From Sphingomonas sp. PAMC26645 (lineage in GTDB: Bacteria; Pseudomonadota; Alphaproteobacteria; Sphingomonadales; Sphingomonadaceae): 64,000 nucleotides of DNA. The position numbers and the translations under genes are program-made. Below are positions 37,492 to 45,463 of this stretch, one piece after another. The notes below the pieces were generated by a model. That model did not search any database, was not told where the DNA came from, and was given only the letters and a program-made list of their open reading frames with translations. The stretch lies in the NCBI RefSeq assembly GCF_004795835.1, contig NZ_CP039249.1:3261001-3325000 (forward strand), read 5' to 3'. Numbering within the stretch: the first letter of the stretch is position 1; every line of letters begins with the position of its first letter.

Positions 37492-39216
37492 ATGATTTCG
37501 CGCTTATTACTCGCCGCCAGCGCCACCGCGCTTCTCGCCGCCGCACCGCTTCCGAAAAAGGGAGAACCGGTGATCACCGCGCAGACGCAGCGATCTGGGG
37601 GCGTGCTGACACCCGAACAGACCGCACTCCAGTTCGACAGCGCGGACCTGGCGTTTGAAGTGCTGCCCGAGACGGAAAGCTTGAACGGCGTGGCTACGCT
37701 GGTCTTTACGGCCAAGGCCCCCCTCACCCGCCTGCCGATCGACCTCGACCGCAATCTACCGGTCAGCGCAATCGCGATCGACGGCGTTCCGCTCGCTCCC
37801 TCGGCGTGGAGCAATCCCGAGGGACGGTTGACGATCACGCTGCCCAAGCCGGTCTCGGCGGGCGGCAAGGTGACCGCGAAGATCACCTATGGCGGCACGC
37901 CGCACGTCGCGGTGAAGGCACCGTGGGACGACGGGATGGTCTGGTCGAAAACGCCCGATGGCCGCACCTGGTTCGCGACGACCGCGGAGGGCTATGGCTG
38001 CGACCTGTTCTGGCCGTGCCTCGACTTCCCGACCGGCGAGCCCGCGCTGGTGACGCTGCACATCACCGTGCCCAAGGGGCTGAAGGCGCCCTCCAACGGC
38101 GTGCTGCTCGGTGTTGATACACTGGCGGACGGCCGGACGACCTGGAACTGGCGGGCCAAGCACCCCAACACCTACGGGATCGCGCTGAACGTCGGGCCGT
38201 ATGAGGAGATCAGCGGCACGTACAAGAGCCGCTTCGGCAACAGCATCCCGATGTTTTACTGGTACCTGCCGGGCGAGAAGGGGCAGGCGGAAAAGCTGTT
38301 CGCCGAGTTCGCGCCGACGCTCGACTTCTTCGAGAGCATGATCGGGCCCTACCCGTTCGGCGACGAGAAGCTCGGCGTGGTCGAGACGCCGCACAAGGGC
38401 ATGGAGCACCAGACGATCAACGCTTACGGCAACGAATATGCCAAGGCGCCCGAGGGGTTCGACTGGCTGTTCCAGCACGAGTTCGCGCATGAGTGGTTCG
38501 GCAACCAGCTGACCGCCGCCAATTGGGACGATTACTGGCTGCACGAGGGGTATGGCACGTACATGCAGCCGCTGTACGGCCAATGGCGCGAGGGGCGTGC
38601 ACGGTACGCGACGATGATGCAGACAGAACGCGCGTCGATCATGAACCTGAAGCCGATCACGCAGCAGCGCGTCACCACGGAGGAGGAGGTGTATGAAGCC
38701 GACAAGGGCGGCGCGGGGCAGGACATCTACTACAAGGGGTCGTGGATGCTCCACACGCTGCGCGGGCTGATCGGCGACAAGGCGTTCTTCGATGTCACGC
38801 GGCTTGCGGTGTACGGGCGCTCGGATCCGAAGCCGGGCAATTTCGCGCCGCGGTTCGGGCCGACGAAGGAATTTGAAGCGCTCGTCCGGAAGGTGACGGG
38901 GAAGGACCATAAATGGTTCTTCGACGTGTATCTTCGGCAGGCGGCCTTGCCCGAACTGGTCGAGACGCGGACGGGAAATACGCTGGGTTTGGTTTGGAAA
39001 GTGCCGGGGAACGGCCCCTTCCCGCTGCCGGTGCAGGTGCAGATCGACGGCAAGACGCGGACCTTGCCGATGACTGGGGGGAAGGCGAGCTTGTCGGTGC
39101 CGGTGAGCGCGCATGTCGTGATCGACCCGGACGCGCTGGTCTTGCGGCGGAGTGTCGCACTGGAAGACGTCGCCGCCTGGAAAGCCGCGCAGGCTGCGAA
39201 GGCCAAGCCCCAATGA
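37492..39216 (+). CDS. M1 family metallopeptidase, secreted
   Basis: A 574-residue zinc aminopeptidase with an N-terminal signal peptide (MISRLLLAASATALLAAAP). The catalytic site is HEFAHEWFGNQL (HEXXH) with the third zinc ligand Glu in WLHEG, 18 residues on. The substrate-amine motif usually GxMEN reads KGMEHQ, a variant seen in exported M1 relatives. It probably trims peptides in the periplasm or outside the cell. The ATG at 37492 is chosen because it starts the signal peptide; the frame is open 48 bases farther up. Confidence 0.92.
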   Translation: MISRLLLAASATALLAAAPLPKKGEPVITAQTQRSGGVLTPEQTALQFDSADLAFEVLPETESLNGVATLVFTAKAPLTRLPIDLDRNLPVSAIAIDGVPLAPSAWSNPEGRLTITLPKPVSAGGKVTAKITYGGTPHVAVKAPWDDGMVWSKTPDGRTWFATTAEGYGCDLFWPCLDFPTGEPALVTLHITVPKGLKAPSNGVLLGVDTLADGRTTWNWRAKHPNTYGIALNVGPYEEISGTYKSRFGNSIPMFYWYLPGEKGQAEKLFAEFAPTLDFFESMIGPYPFGDEKLGVVETPHKGMEHQTINAYGNEYAKAPEGFDWLFQHEFAHEWFGNQLTAANWDDYWLHEGYGTYMQPLYGQWREGRARYATMMQTERASIMNLKPITQQRVTTEEEVYEADKGGAGQDIYYKGSWMLHTLRGLIGDKAFFDVTRLAVYGRSDPKPGNFAPRFGPTKEFEALVRKVTGKDHKWFFDVYLRQAALPELVETRTGNTLGLVWKVPGNGPFPLPVQVQIDGKTRTLPMTGGKASLSVPVSAHVVIDPDALVLRRSVALEDVAAWKAAQAAKAKPQ

Positions 39217-39226
39217 CCTCTCCACC

Positions 39227-39304
39227 GCTCCCCCGCGAAGGCGGGGGCCCAGGGTCCCAGGATACGACGCTCGTAACTCCTGGGGCCCTGCGTGCGCAGG
39301 AGAA
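39227..39304. repeat. Palindromic element, family G copy 2
   Basis: GCTCCCCCGCGAAGGCGGGG with GCCCAGG on the left and CCTGGGGCCCTGCGTGCGCA on the right. It lies between the M1 peptidase stop and the next small gene. Confidence 0.8.
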
Positions 39305-39329
39305 CATCTGGGCGTCTCGCGCGGCGGAG

Positions 39330-39527
39330 ATGGCAGCGATCTTCATGGTCGGCGACGGCTTGATCGGCCTCCTCCAACCCCGCCGCCACGTCGATCTGTG
39401 GAAGGACGATGCGCTCGGAACCGAGAAACTCGTGAAGCCGTTCGTCGACCGGCCCGGCCGCCGCCGCCTCTACGCCGTCGTGCAGATCGCAGCCGGCCTC
39501 GCCTTGGCCGCACGCCAGAAGCGATGA
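39330..39527 (+). CDS. Small protein of unknown function
   Basis: A 65-residue protein, MAAIFMVGDGLIGLLQPRRH..., with two weakly hydrophobic stretches (N-terminus and VVQIAAGLALAA near the C-terminus) around a basic centre. Family unknown. The frame is open through the upstream palindromic repeat, but the ATG at 39330 begins the plausible part; an ATG at 39345 is possible. Its stop overlaps the start of the cytochrome gene (ATGA), which supports it being translated. Confidence 0.65.
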   Translation: MAAIFMVGDGLIGLLQPRRHVDLWKDDALGTEKLVKPFVDRPGRRRLYAVVQIAAGLALAARQKR

Positions 39528-39910
39528 CTCTGCCGCGGTGGCCCCTGCTGGCGCTGGCGCTTGCCGGCTGCGGTTCGAGCCCCGACGCCGGCACGACCAG
39601 CCAGATCGCCAGTGGCGAACGTGTCTTCCGCCGCTGCACCGCCTGCCACACGATCGGGCAATATGCGGGCGATACCGATGGGCCGAACCTCTACGCGGTC
39701 ATGGGCAACCCGATCGGCGAGCGGCGCCCGCGCTTCTCCTATACCGCCGGGCTGAAAGCACTCGGCGGCAACTGGGATGCAAAGCGCATGGACGCCTGGC
39801 TCACCAACCCGCGCAAGATGGTGCCCGGCACGACGATGGCGTTCGCAGGCCTTCCCGACCCCAAGGACCGCGCCGACGTCATCGCCTACCTATCGACGCA
39901 AGGCCCCTGA
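39524..39910 (+). CDS. Small c-type cytochrome lipoprotein
   Basis: A 128-residue protein with a lipoprotein-type signal (LLALALAGCGSS) and one haem-binding motif CTACH (near residue 39-43). The distal Met region (KMVPGTTMAFAGLPDPKDR) and the cytochrome c fold ending (VIAYLST) match class I cytochrome c, c550/c552 type. Likely an electron carrier anchored in the periplasm. It is coupled to the small upstream gene through ATGA and converges on the antiporter gene. Its maturation depends on Ccm proteins such as those at 4.9-9.8 kb. Confidence 0.92.
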   Translation: MTLPRWPLLALALAGCGSSPDAGTTSQIASGERVFRRCTACHTIGQYAGDTDGPNLYAVMGNPIGERRPRFSYTAGLKALGGNWDAKRMDAWLTNPRKMVPGTTMAFAGLPDPKDRADVIAYLSTQGP

Positions 39911-39912
39911 AC

Positions 39913-41037
39913 TTACGGCACCACCGTCGTGAACAGATAAGCGGCGAAGATCACGAGATGGACGACGCCCTGCAACACCGTGGTCCGCCCGGTGCCGAGC
40001 GACAGCGTCGCCACGAACAATGACAGAGCCAACAGCGTCATGCTCTTCGCATCGATCCCAAGCGCGAGCGGCAGGTCGAGCACCAGCGACACGATCGCCA
40101 CGCTCGGGATCGTCAGCCCGATCGTCGCTAGCGCCGAACCGAGCGCGAGGTTGAGGCTGGTCTGCAACCGGTTACGCCGCGCCGACTTGTAGGCAGCGAG
40201 ACTTTCCGGCGCGAGCACCAGCGCGGCGATCACCACGCCGACCACGGTCAGCGGCAGGCCGGCACCGAGTACCGCGGCCTCGATCGTCGGCGACAGCGTC
40301 TTCGCAAGCAGCACCACCGACACAAGCGCCACCAGCAGCGCGGCGAAGGCGATGCCCGTCGCGCGGCCCGAGGGCGGCGCGGCGTGATCGTCCTTGTCGT
40401 CGGTCGACGGCAGGAAATAATCGCGGTGGCGTACCGTCTGCACCAGCACGAACGTGCCGTAGAGGATCAGCGACACGACCGCGACGAAGATCAACTGCGA
40501 CGACGCGTAGGTCGGGCCCTGTGTCGACGACGTATAGTTCGGCAGGATCAGCGACAGCACCGCCATCGCCGCGAGCACGCCAAGAGCGGCCGTCATGCCC
40601 TTCAGCGTGAACCGCTGCTCGTGATGCCGCACCGCCCCCGCGAGCAGGCAGATGCCGATGATGAAATTGAGGATGATCATGATCGCCGCGAACACCGTGT
40701 CGCGCGCGAGCGTGGTCGCATCGCCGGCGTTGGAGAGCATCAGCGAGACGATCAGCGACACCTCGATCACGGTGACCGCGATCGCGAGTACCAGCGTGCC
40801 GAACGGCTCGCCGACCTTGTGCGCGATCACTTCGGCGTGATGGACCGCGGCGAGCACGCTGCCGATCAGCACGATCACGGCGGCGGCGGTGCCGAGCAGG
40901 CCCATCTTGGCGAGGCCGACAAGGACGGCGAGCAGCCCCAGGCCCGGCGCGATCAGCGTCCAGATCGGCAGTGCCAGGCGGTCCGGCATCGTCTCCACCA
41001 CGTGCTCGTTCGGTCGGTCGGCCACTTCGATCGTCAT
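39913..41037 (-). CDS. chaA: Calcium/proton antiporter, ChaA type
   Basis: A 374-residue polytopic CaCA-family exchanger with about 11 hydrophobic segments. It has two alpha-repeat motifs: HHAEVIAHKVGEPFGTLVLA in the first half and VLAPESLAAYKSARRNRLQT, then LNLALGSALATIGLTIP in the second. The acidic loop (DDKDD) between halves is typical. It expels Ca2+, and possibly Na+ or K+, in exchange for H+. The ATG at 41037 has GAGGGA upstream; longer frame-open versions contain no membrane-protein-like sequence. Confidence 0.93.
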   Translation of the reverse strand: MTIEVADRPNEHVVETMPDRLALPIWTLIAPGLGLLAVLVGLAKMGLLGTAAAVIVLIGSVLAAVHHAEVIAHKVGEPFGTLVLAIAVTVIEVSLIVSLMLSNAGDATTLARDTVFAAIMIILNFIIGICLLAGAVRHHEQRFTLKGMTAALGVLAAMAVLSLILPNYTSSTQGPTYASSQLIFVAVVSLILYGTFVLVQTVRHRDYFLPSTDDKDDHAAPPSGRATGIAFAALLVALVSVVLLAKTLSPTIEAAVLGAGLPLTVVGVVIAALVLAPESLAAYKSARRNRLQTSLNLALGSALATIGLTIPSVAIVSLVLDLPLALGIDAKSMTLLALSLFVATLSLGTGRTTVLQGVVHLVIFAAYLFTTVVP

Positions 41038-41137
41038 GCATGCTCCCTCGTTCCACTTGGTCAACGAATGCGCGAGGGGCGATAAGGGTCCGAGTCGGGG
41101 CGATTGCGGGGCGGTGAGGATCGGGTAGGTTGCAGCG

Positions 41138-41596
41138 ATGCTGTCCGCCGATCTTCGCCAGACGCTCGTCATGACCGCCGACGCGTTGGCGAGAGCGCAG
41201 GACCCATGGTGGGTCGTTTCCAGCGCTGCGGTAGCGCTGCATGGGGTAACGCCGGTCGAGGTCGGCGATGTCGATGTGCTCTTGAGCGTGGCAGATGCCC
41301 AACGGGCGATGGACCAGCTCGGGGTCGCGCCCATCAAGGACGGTGCGAGTGCGCTCTTCCGGTCGACGCTGTTCGGGCAGTGGGAGTCACCGCCTTTGGT
41401 CGTCGAGATCATGGCGGGGTTTCATGTTGCGACGGGCGCGGGCTGGACCAAGGTCCTACCGCGTACGCGCGTGCCGATTTTTGTGGATGAGAGCGTTGTT
41501 TATGTGCCTGACCGTGCGGAATTGGCCGAGATGCTCAGGCTGTTCGGCCGTCCAAAGGATCTGGAGCGGGTTCGGCTTTTGACTCCGCAGGTGTAG
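41138..41596 (+). CDS. Nucleotidyltransferase-like protein of unknown role
   Basis: A 152-residue soluble protein. The N-terminal region WWVVSSAAVALHGVTPVEVG followed by DVDVLLSV resembles the minimal nucleotidyltransferase fold (G-S/A ... DxD), as in antibiotic nucleotidyltransferase or MNT/HEPN antitoxin families. The C-terminus (ELAEMLRLFGRPKDLERVRLL) is helical and resembles that in abortive-infection-type AbiEii/nucleotidyltransferase proteins. No toxin or HEPN partner is next to it. Divergent from chaA, single gene. Confidence 0.65.
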   Translation: MLSADLRQTLVMTADALARAQDPWWVVSSAAVALHGVTPVEVGDVDVLLSVADAQRAMDQLGVAPIKDGASALFRSTLFGQWESPPLVVEIMAGFHVATGAGWTKVLPRTRVPIFVDESVVYVPDRAELAEMLRLFGRPKDLERVRLLTPQV

Positions 41597-41664
41597 CTAA
41601 GGGCCGCCGTCACTCTGCCTACGACGATGGGTAACGACGGAGCGGTCGACCAGATTCGGCAAGC

Positions 41665-41788
41665 CTTCGATCCTCCCCTGCAAGGGGAGGTGGCGCGAAG
41701 CGACGGAGGGTGATCACCTGTCGAGAGCGGGGTCACCCCTCCGTCAGCGCCCTGCGCTGCCACCTCCCCTTGCAGGGGAGGATCGAAG
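41665..41788. repeat. Palindromic element, family E copy 2
   Basis: CTTCGATCCTCCCCTGCAAG and CTTGCAGGGGAGGATCGAAG form a perfect outer arm, with inner AGGTGGC ... GCCACCTCC and ACGGAGGGTGA ... ACCCCTCCGT. With the next element it fills most of the gap 41597-41982. Confidence 0.9.
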
Positions 41789-41812
41789 TGATCTCCGCCC
41801 GGCGATGCCACC

Positions 41813-41895
41813 CGTCATCCTGACGAAAGTCAGGATCCAGGGTTACGGTGGGCTGATCTTCGTGGCTCTGGATCCTGACTTTCGTCAGGATGACG
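41813..41895. repeat. Palindromic element, family B copy 3
   Basis: CGTCATCCTGACGAAAGTCA at the left and the exact complement at the right, with inner GGATCCAG / CTGGATCC. It lies 24 bp from the family E copy and 35 bp before the clpX terminator. Confidence 0.9.
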
Positions 41896-41930
41896 GACGG
41901 GAGTTTTCGCGCGCGTATGCCCCAAACGGA

Positions 41931-41959
41931 GAAGGGCGCCGATCGCTCGACGCCCCTTC
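41931..41959 (-). terminator. Putative terminator of clpX
   Basis: On the minus strand GAAGGGGCG pairs with CGCCCTTC (one bulged G), 24 bp after the clpX stop, followed by TCCGTTTGGG. Weak T-run. Confidence 0.5.
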
Positions 41960-41982
41960 CCTTATCTCAAACCAGTCCCGCC

Positions 41983-43248
41983 TCAGGCAGCGTCGCCGGT
42001 CTTTTTCTTCTCCGCATACACCCGGATCGGTTCCTTGCGGCCTTCGATCACGTCCTTGTCGATCATCACCTCGTCGACGCCGTCCATGCCGGGCAGGTCG
42101 AACATGGTGTCGAGCAGGATGCTCTCCAGGATGGAGCGAAGCCCGCGTGCGCCGGTCTTGCGTTCGATGCCCTTCTTGGCGACCGAAACCAGCGCGTCGT
42201 CGGTGAAGCCGAGCGCGACGTCCTCCATCTCGAACAGCTTCTGGTACTGCTTCACCAGCGCGTTCTTCGGTTCCTTCAGGATCTTCACCAGCGCGTCGAC
42301 ATCGAGATCCTCGAGCGTCGCGATCACTGGCAAACGGCCGACGAACTCGGGGATCAGGCCGAACTTCAGCAGATCCTCGGGCTCGACCGATTTCAGCGTC
42401 TCGCCCGTCTTGCGCTCGTCCGGCCCGGCGACGTACGCGCCGAAACCGATCGACTTGCCCTGGAGACGATCGCCGATGATCTTCTCGAGACCCGAGAACG
42501 CACCGCCGCAGATGAACAGGATGTTGGTCGTATCCACCTGCAGGAATTCCTGCTGCGGATGCTTCCGGCCACCCTGCGGAGGAACCGACGCGGTGGTGCC
42601 TTCCATCAGCTTGAGCAGAGCCTGCTGCACGCCCTCGCCCGACACGTCGCGCGTAATCGAGGGGTTCTCGGCCTTGCGCGAGATCTTGTCGATCTCGTCG
42701 ATATAGACGATCCCGCGCTGCGCCCGCTCGACGTTGTAGTCCGACGCCTGGAGCAGCTTGAGGATGATGTTCTCGACATCCTCGCCGACGTAACCCGCTT
42801 CGGTCAGCGTCGTCGCATCGGCCATCGTGAACGGCACGTCGAGGATGCGCGCGAGCGTCTGCGCGAGCAGCGTCTTGCCGCAACCGGTCGGGCCGACGAG
42901 CAGGATGTTCGACTTGGACAGCTCGACATCGGCACCCTTGGCGCCGTGGTTGAGCCGCTTGTAGTGATTGTGCACCGCCACCGACAGCACGCGCTTGGCG
43001 CGCTTCTGCCCGATCACGTAATCGTCGAGGACGTCGCAGATCTCCTGCGGAGTCGGCACGCCGCCGTCCTTCTTGGACACCAGCGCCGACTTCGTCTCCT
43101 CACGGATGATGTCGTTGCATAGCTCGACGCACTCGTCGCAGATGAAGACCGTCGGCCCGGCGATCAACTTGCGGACCTCGTGCTGCGACTTCCCGCAGAA
43201 CGAGCAATAGAGGGTGCTCTTCGAGTCGCCACCGCTCAGCTTCGTCAT
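41983..43248 (-). CDS. clpX: ATP-dependent Clp protease ATP-binding subunit ClpX
   Basis: A 421-residue AAA+ unfoldase. It has the N-terminal four-Cys zinc finger (Cys15, 18, 37, 40), Walker A GPTGCGKT, Walker [10 protein letters not shown], and the ClpP-docking IGF-type loop region. It unfolds tagged proteins and feeds them to ClpP. It lies 123 bp downstream of clpP on the same strand. Length is normal. Confidence 0.98.
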   Translation of the reverse strand: MTKLSGGDSKSTLYCSFCGKSQHEVRKLIAGPTVFICDECVELCNDIIREETKSALVSKKDGGVPTPQEICDVLDDYVIGQKRAKRVLSVAVHNHYKRLNHGAKGADVELSKSNILLVGPTGCGKTLLAQTLARILDVPFTMADATTLTEAGYVGEDVENIILKLLQASDYNVERAQRGIVYIDEIDKISRKAENPSITRDVSGEGVQQALLKLMEGTTASVPPQGGRKHPQQEFLQVDTTNILFICGGAFSGLEKIIGDRLQGKSIGFGAYVAGPDERKTGETLKSVEPEDLLKFGLIPEFVGRLPVIATLEDLDVDALVKILKEPKNALVKQYQKLFEMEDVALGFTDDALVSVAKKGIERKTGARGLRSILESILLDTMFDLPGMDGVDEVMIDKDVIEGRKEPIRVYAEKKKTGDAA

Positions 43249-43371
43249 TCAATCACCTCTCGCGCATGTCGGTGCACGTGCCGTTTCCGGGGCCGCTACC
43301 GTAACGCGCCCCGGAGTTCCTACAATCAAATAAACCGGCGGGGTTTACGATTCGCCCCATGCCAGTGTCGT

Positions 43372-44061
43372 TCAAGCCGGTTTCGGCGCATCCTCGGATA
43401 CCGCCGGACGCTTGTCGAACACCTCGTCGATCAGGCCGAAATCCTTAGCCTCGTTCGCTTCGAGGAACGTATCGCGGTCCATCCGGCGCTCGATCTCTTC
43501 GATCGGCTGGCCGGTATACTGCGAATACAGCTCGTTCATGCGCTTGCGGATGCGCAGGATCTCGCGGGCCTGGATCTCGATGTCGCTGGCCATGCCCTGT
43601 GCACCACCCGATGGCTGATGGATCATGATGCGTGCGTTGGTCATCGCGACGCGCATGCCGGGCTCGCCGCTCGCGAGCAGGAAGCTGCCCATCGACGCGG
43701 CCTGGCCGATGCAGACGGTGCCGACGCGCGGACGGATGTACCGCATCGTGTCGTGGATCGCCATGCCCGCCGTGACGACACCGCCCGGCGAGTTGATGTA
43801 CATGAAGATGTCCTTCTTCGGGTTCTCGGACTCGAGGAAGAGCAGCTGTGCGGTGATCAGCGAGGCCATGCCGTCCTCGACGCCACCGGTCACGAAGATG
43901 ATGCGCTCGCGGAGCAGGCGCGAGAAGATGTCGAACGAACGCTCGCCGCGGTTCGACTGCTCGATGACGATGGGAACTAGGCCTGCTTGCGTCTGCTGCA
44001 GGCCGAGCCCGGCGCTGGCCAACGGGCTCGCGAAATCGCCGGTCTCGAACGGATTGTGCAT
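43372..44061 (-). CDS. clpP: ATP-dependent Clp protease proteolytic subunit ClpP
   Basis: A 229-residue serine protease. The catalytic Ser123 is in [11 protein letters not shown] and His148 in IMIHQPSGG; the catalytic Asp lies in the MDRDTFLEA segment. The N-terminal extension before LVPIVIEQ is the usual alphaproteobacterial propeptide. The ATG at 44061 (MHNPFETG) is preferred; an in-frame extension to 44256 runs through a palindromic repeat and is unlike the family. It precedes clpX in the standard order. Confidence 0.97.
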   Translation of the reverse strand: MHNPFETGDFASPLASAGLGLQQTQAGLVPIVIEQSNRGERSFDIFSRLLRERIIFVTGGVEDGMASLITAQLLFLESENPKKDIFMYINSPGGVVTAGMAIHDTMRYIRPRVGTVCIGQAASMGSFLLASGEPGMRVAMTNARIMIHQPSGGAQGMASDIEIQAREILRIRKRMNELYSQYTGQPIEEIERRMDRDTFLEANEAKDFGLIDEVFDKRPAVSEDAPKPA

Positions 44062-44163
44062 GGAAATCTCTCTTATGCCCCAGTGAACCGCTAACATCGG
44101 CGGTCCGAGAGGGGAGTTCAAGCCCTTCGCACCTCTCCCACCAGGGAGTGAGAGACGCTGAGC

Positions 44164-44289
44164 GATCCTCCCCCGCCAGGGGGAGGTGGCGCCGAAGGCG
44201 ACGGAGGGGGAGGACACGGAACCGCAGTTGTCGCCGCCTCCCCCTCCGTCTGGCAAGCGCCAGCCACCTCCCCCTAGCGGGGGAGGATC
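44164..44289. repeat. Palindromic element, family E copy 3
   Basis: GATCCTCCCCCGCCAGGGGG on the left and CCCCCTAGCGGGGGAGGATC on the right, inner AGGTGGC / GCCACCT and GACGGAGGGGGAGG / CCTCCCCCTCCGTC. It lies between clpP and the glycosyltransferase gene (gap 44062-44313). Confidence 0.9.
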
Positions 44290-44313
44290 ACAAGAACTGA
44301 GTCGAGCTCCGGC

Positions 44314-45240
44314 TTAAACGCCTGGGGCGGGGTATGCTAGGTAGGCTAGGCGGCGGACTTCACGGCGGCCGCGGACTACCGTGTCCAGGATCAGGCCGGT
44401 GAAGACGTTTAGCGCGGCGAAGATACCTAGGCCGGTGATCAGGATCGCGGTCGGGAGGCGTGGGACCTGGTGAATCTCGATATAGGTGAGCACCAGTGGG
44501 ATGCCGAGGATCAGCGCGAGCAGGCCAAACACGCTGCCGATCGCGCCGAAGAACCAGAGCGGCCGTTCGATCCGGTAGAGCGTCATGATCGTCCGCAGGA
44601 TGCGCCAGCCGTCGCCGTACGTGCTGAGCTTCGATTCGGAGCCTTCGGGGCGCGCGTAATAGGGCGTCTCGACCTCACCGATCGGCATCTTCAATTCGAG
44701 CGCGTGGACGCTGATCTCGGTCTCGATCTCGAACCCGGCCGACAGCGACGGAAAGCTCTTCACGAACCGGCGCGAGAACACGCGGTAGCCCGAGAGGATG
44801 TCGGTGAAGCTGCGGCCGAACAGGCGCGCGAGCATGCCGGTTAGGAGCGCGTTGCCGAACCGGTGGCCGCGGCGGTAGCTTTCCTGGACCTGGCTGATGC
44901 GTGAGCCGACGACCATGTCGAGCTGCTCGTCGAGGACGCGCTTTACCAGATTCGGGGCGGAGGCCGCGTCGTAGGTCGCGTCGCCATCGGCCATCACGTA
45001 GATGTCGGCGTCGATGTCGGCGAACATGCGGCGGACGACGGCGCCCTTGCCCTGGATGCGCTCGGTTCGGACGACGGCACCGGCGGCGCGCGCGACCTCT
45101 ATTGTGCGGTCGGCGCTGTTGTTGTCGTAGACGTAGATGGTGGCGCCGGGCAGCGCGGCGCGGAAACCGGCGATCGTCTGCGCGATCGCGGCTTCCTCGT
45201 TGTAGCAGGGGAGCAGGACGGCGATTCTCGGTTCGGTCAT
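44314..45240 (-). CDS. Family 2 glycosyltransferase with C-terminal membrane anchor
   Basis: A 308-residue GT-A-fold transferase like dolichyl-phosphate-mannose synthase type enzymes. It has the N-terminal motif VLLPCYNEEAAIAQTI, the nucleotide-sugar/metal site (YVMADGDATYD), and two hydrophobic helices at the C-terminus (WFFGAIGSVFGLLALILGIP and a second near 280). It probably transfers a sugar to a polyprenyl phosphate or envelope glycan. The ATG at 45240 gives the usual start. It lies between tig and clpP, an insertion into an otherwise conserved cluster. Confidence 0.88.
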   Translation of the reverse strand: MTEPRIAVLLPCYNEEAAIAQTIAGFRAALPGATIYVYDNNSADRTIEVARAAGAVVRTERIQGKGAVVRRMFADIDADIYVMADGDATYDAASAPNLVKRVLDEQLDMVVGSRISQVQESYRRGHRFGNALLTGMLARLFGRSFTDILSGYRVFSRRFVKSFPSLSAGFEIETEISVHALELKMPIGEVETPYYARPEGSESKLSTYGDGWRILRTIMTLYRIERPLWFFGAIGSVFGLLALILGIPLVLTYIEIHQVPRLPTAILITGLGIFAALNVFTGLILDTVVRGRREVRRLAYLAYPAPGV

Positions 45241-45308
45241 GGCCTGCCCTATTCTTTCGGAGGCTGTCTTGGAGACGCTATTTTCAGCCACCGAACTACC
45301 TACAAACG

Positions 45309-45415
45309 CACTTCCCCGGCGGAGGCCGGGGCCCAGTTGGGGAAGGTCCATAACGGAGCTTTGCGCGCCGTTACAGCTACCTTTCCAACTGGACCCCGGC
45401 CTCCGCCGGGGAGGT
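45309..45415. repeat. Palindromic element, family A copy 4
   Basis: CTTCCCCGGCGGAGGCCGGG and CCCGGCCTCCGCCGGGGAGG arms, inner GCCCAGTTGG / CCAACTGG. It lies between the glycosyltransferase and tig genes. Confidence 0.9.
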
Positions 45416-45432
45416 GACCCGATTATGGGTTA

Positions 45433-45454
45433 AGTGCCTCAGTCATGAGGCACT
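45433..45454 (-). terminator. Hairpin terminator downstream of tig
   Basis: AGTGCCTCA and TGAGGCACT form a perfect 9-bp stem over a four-base loop, nine bases after the tig stop on the minus strand; followed by TAACCCATAATC, a weak tail. Confidence 0.6.
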
Positions 45455-45463
45455 CAGATAGTT

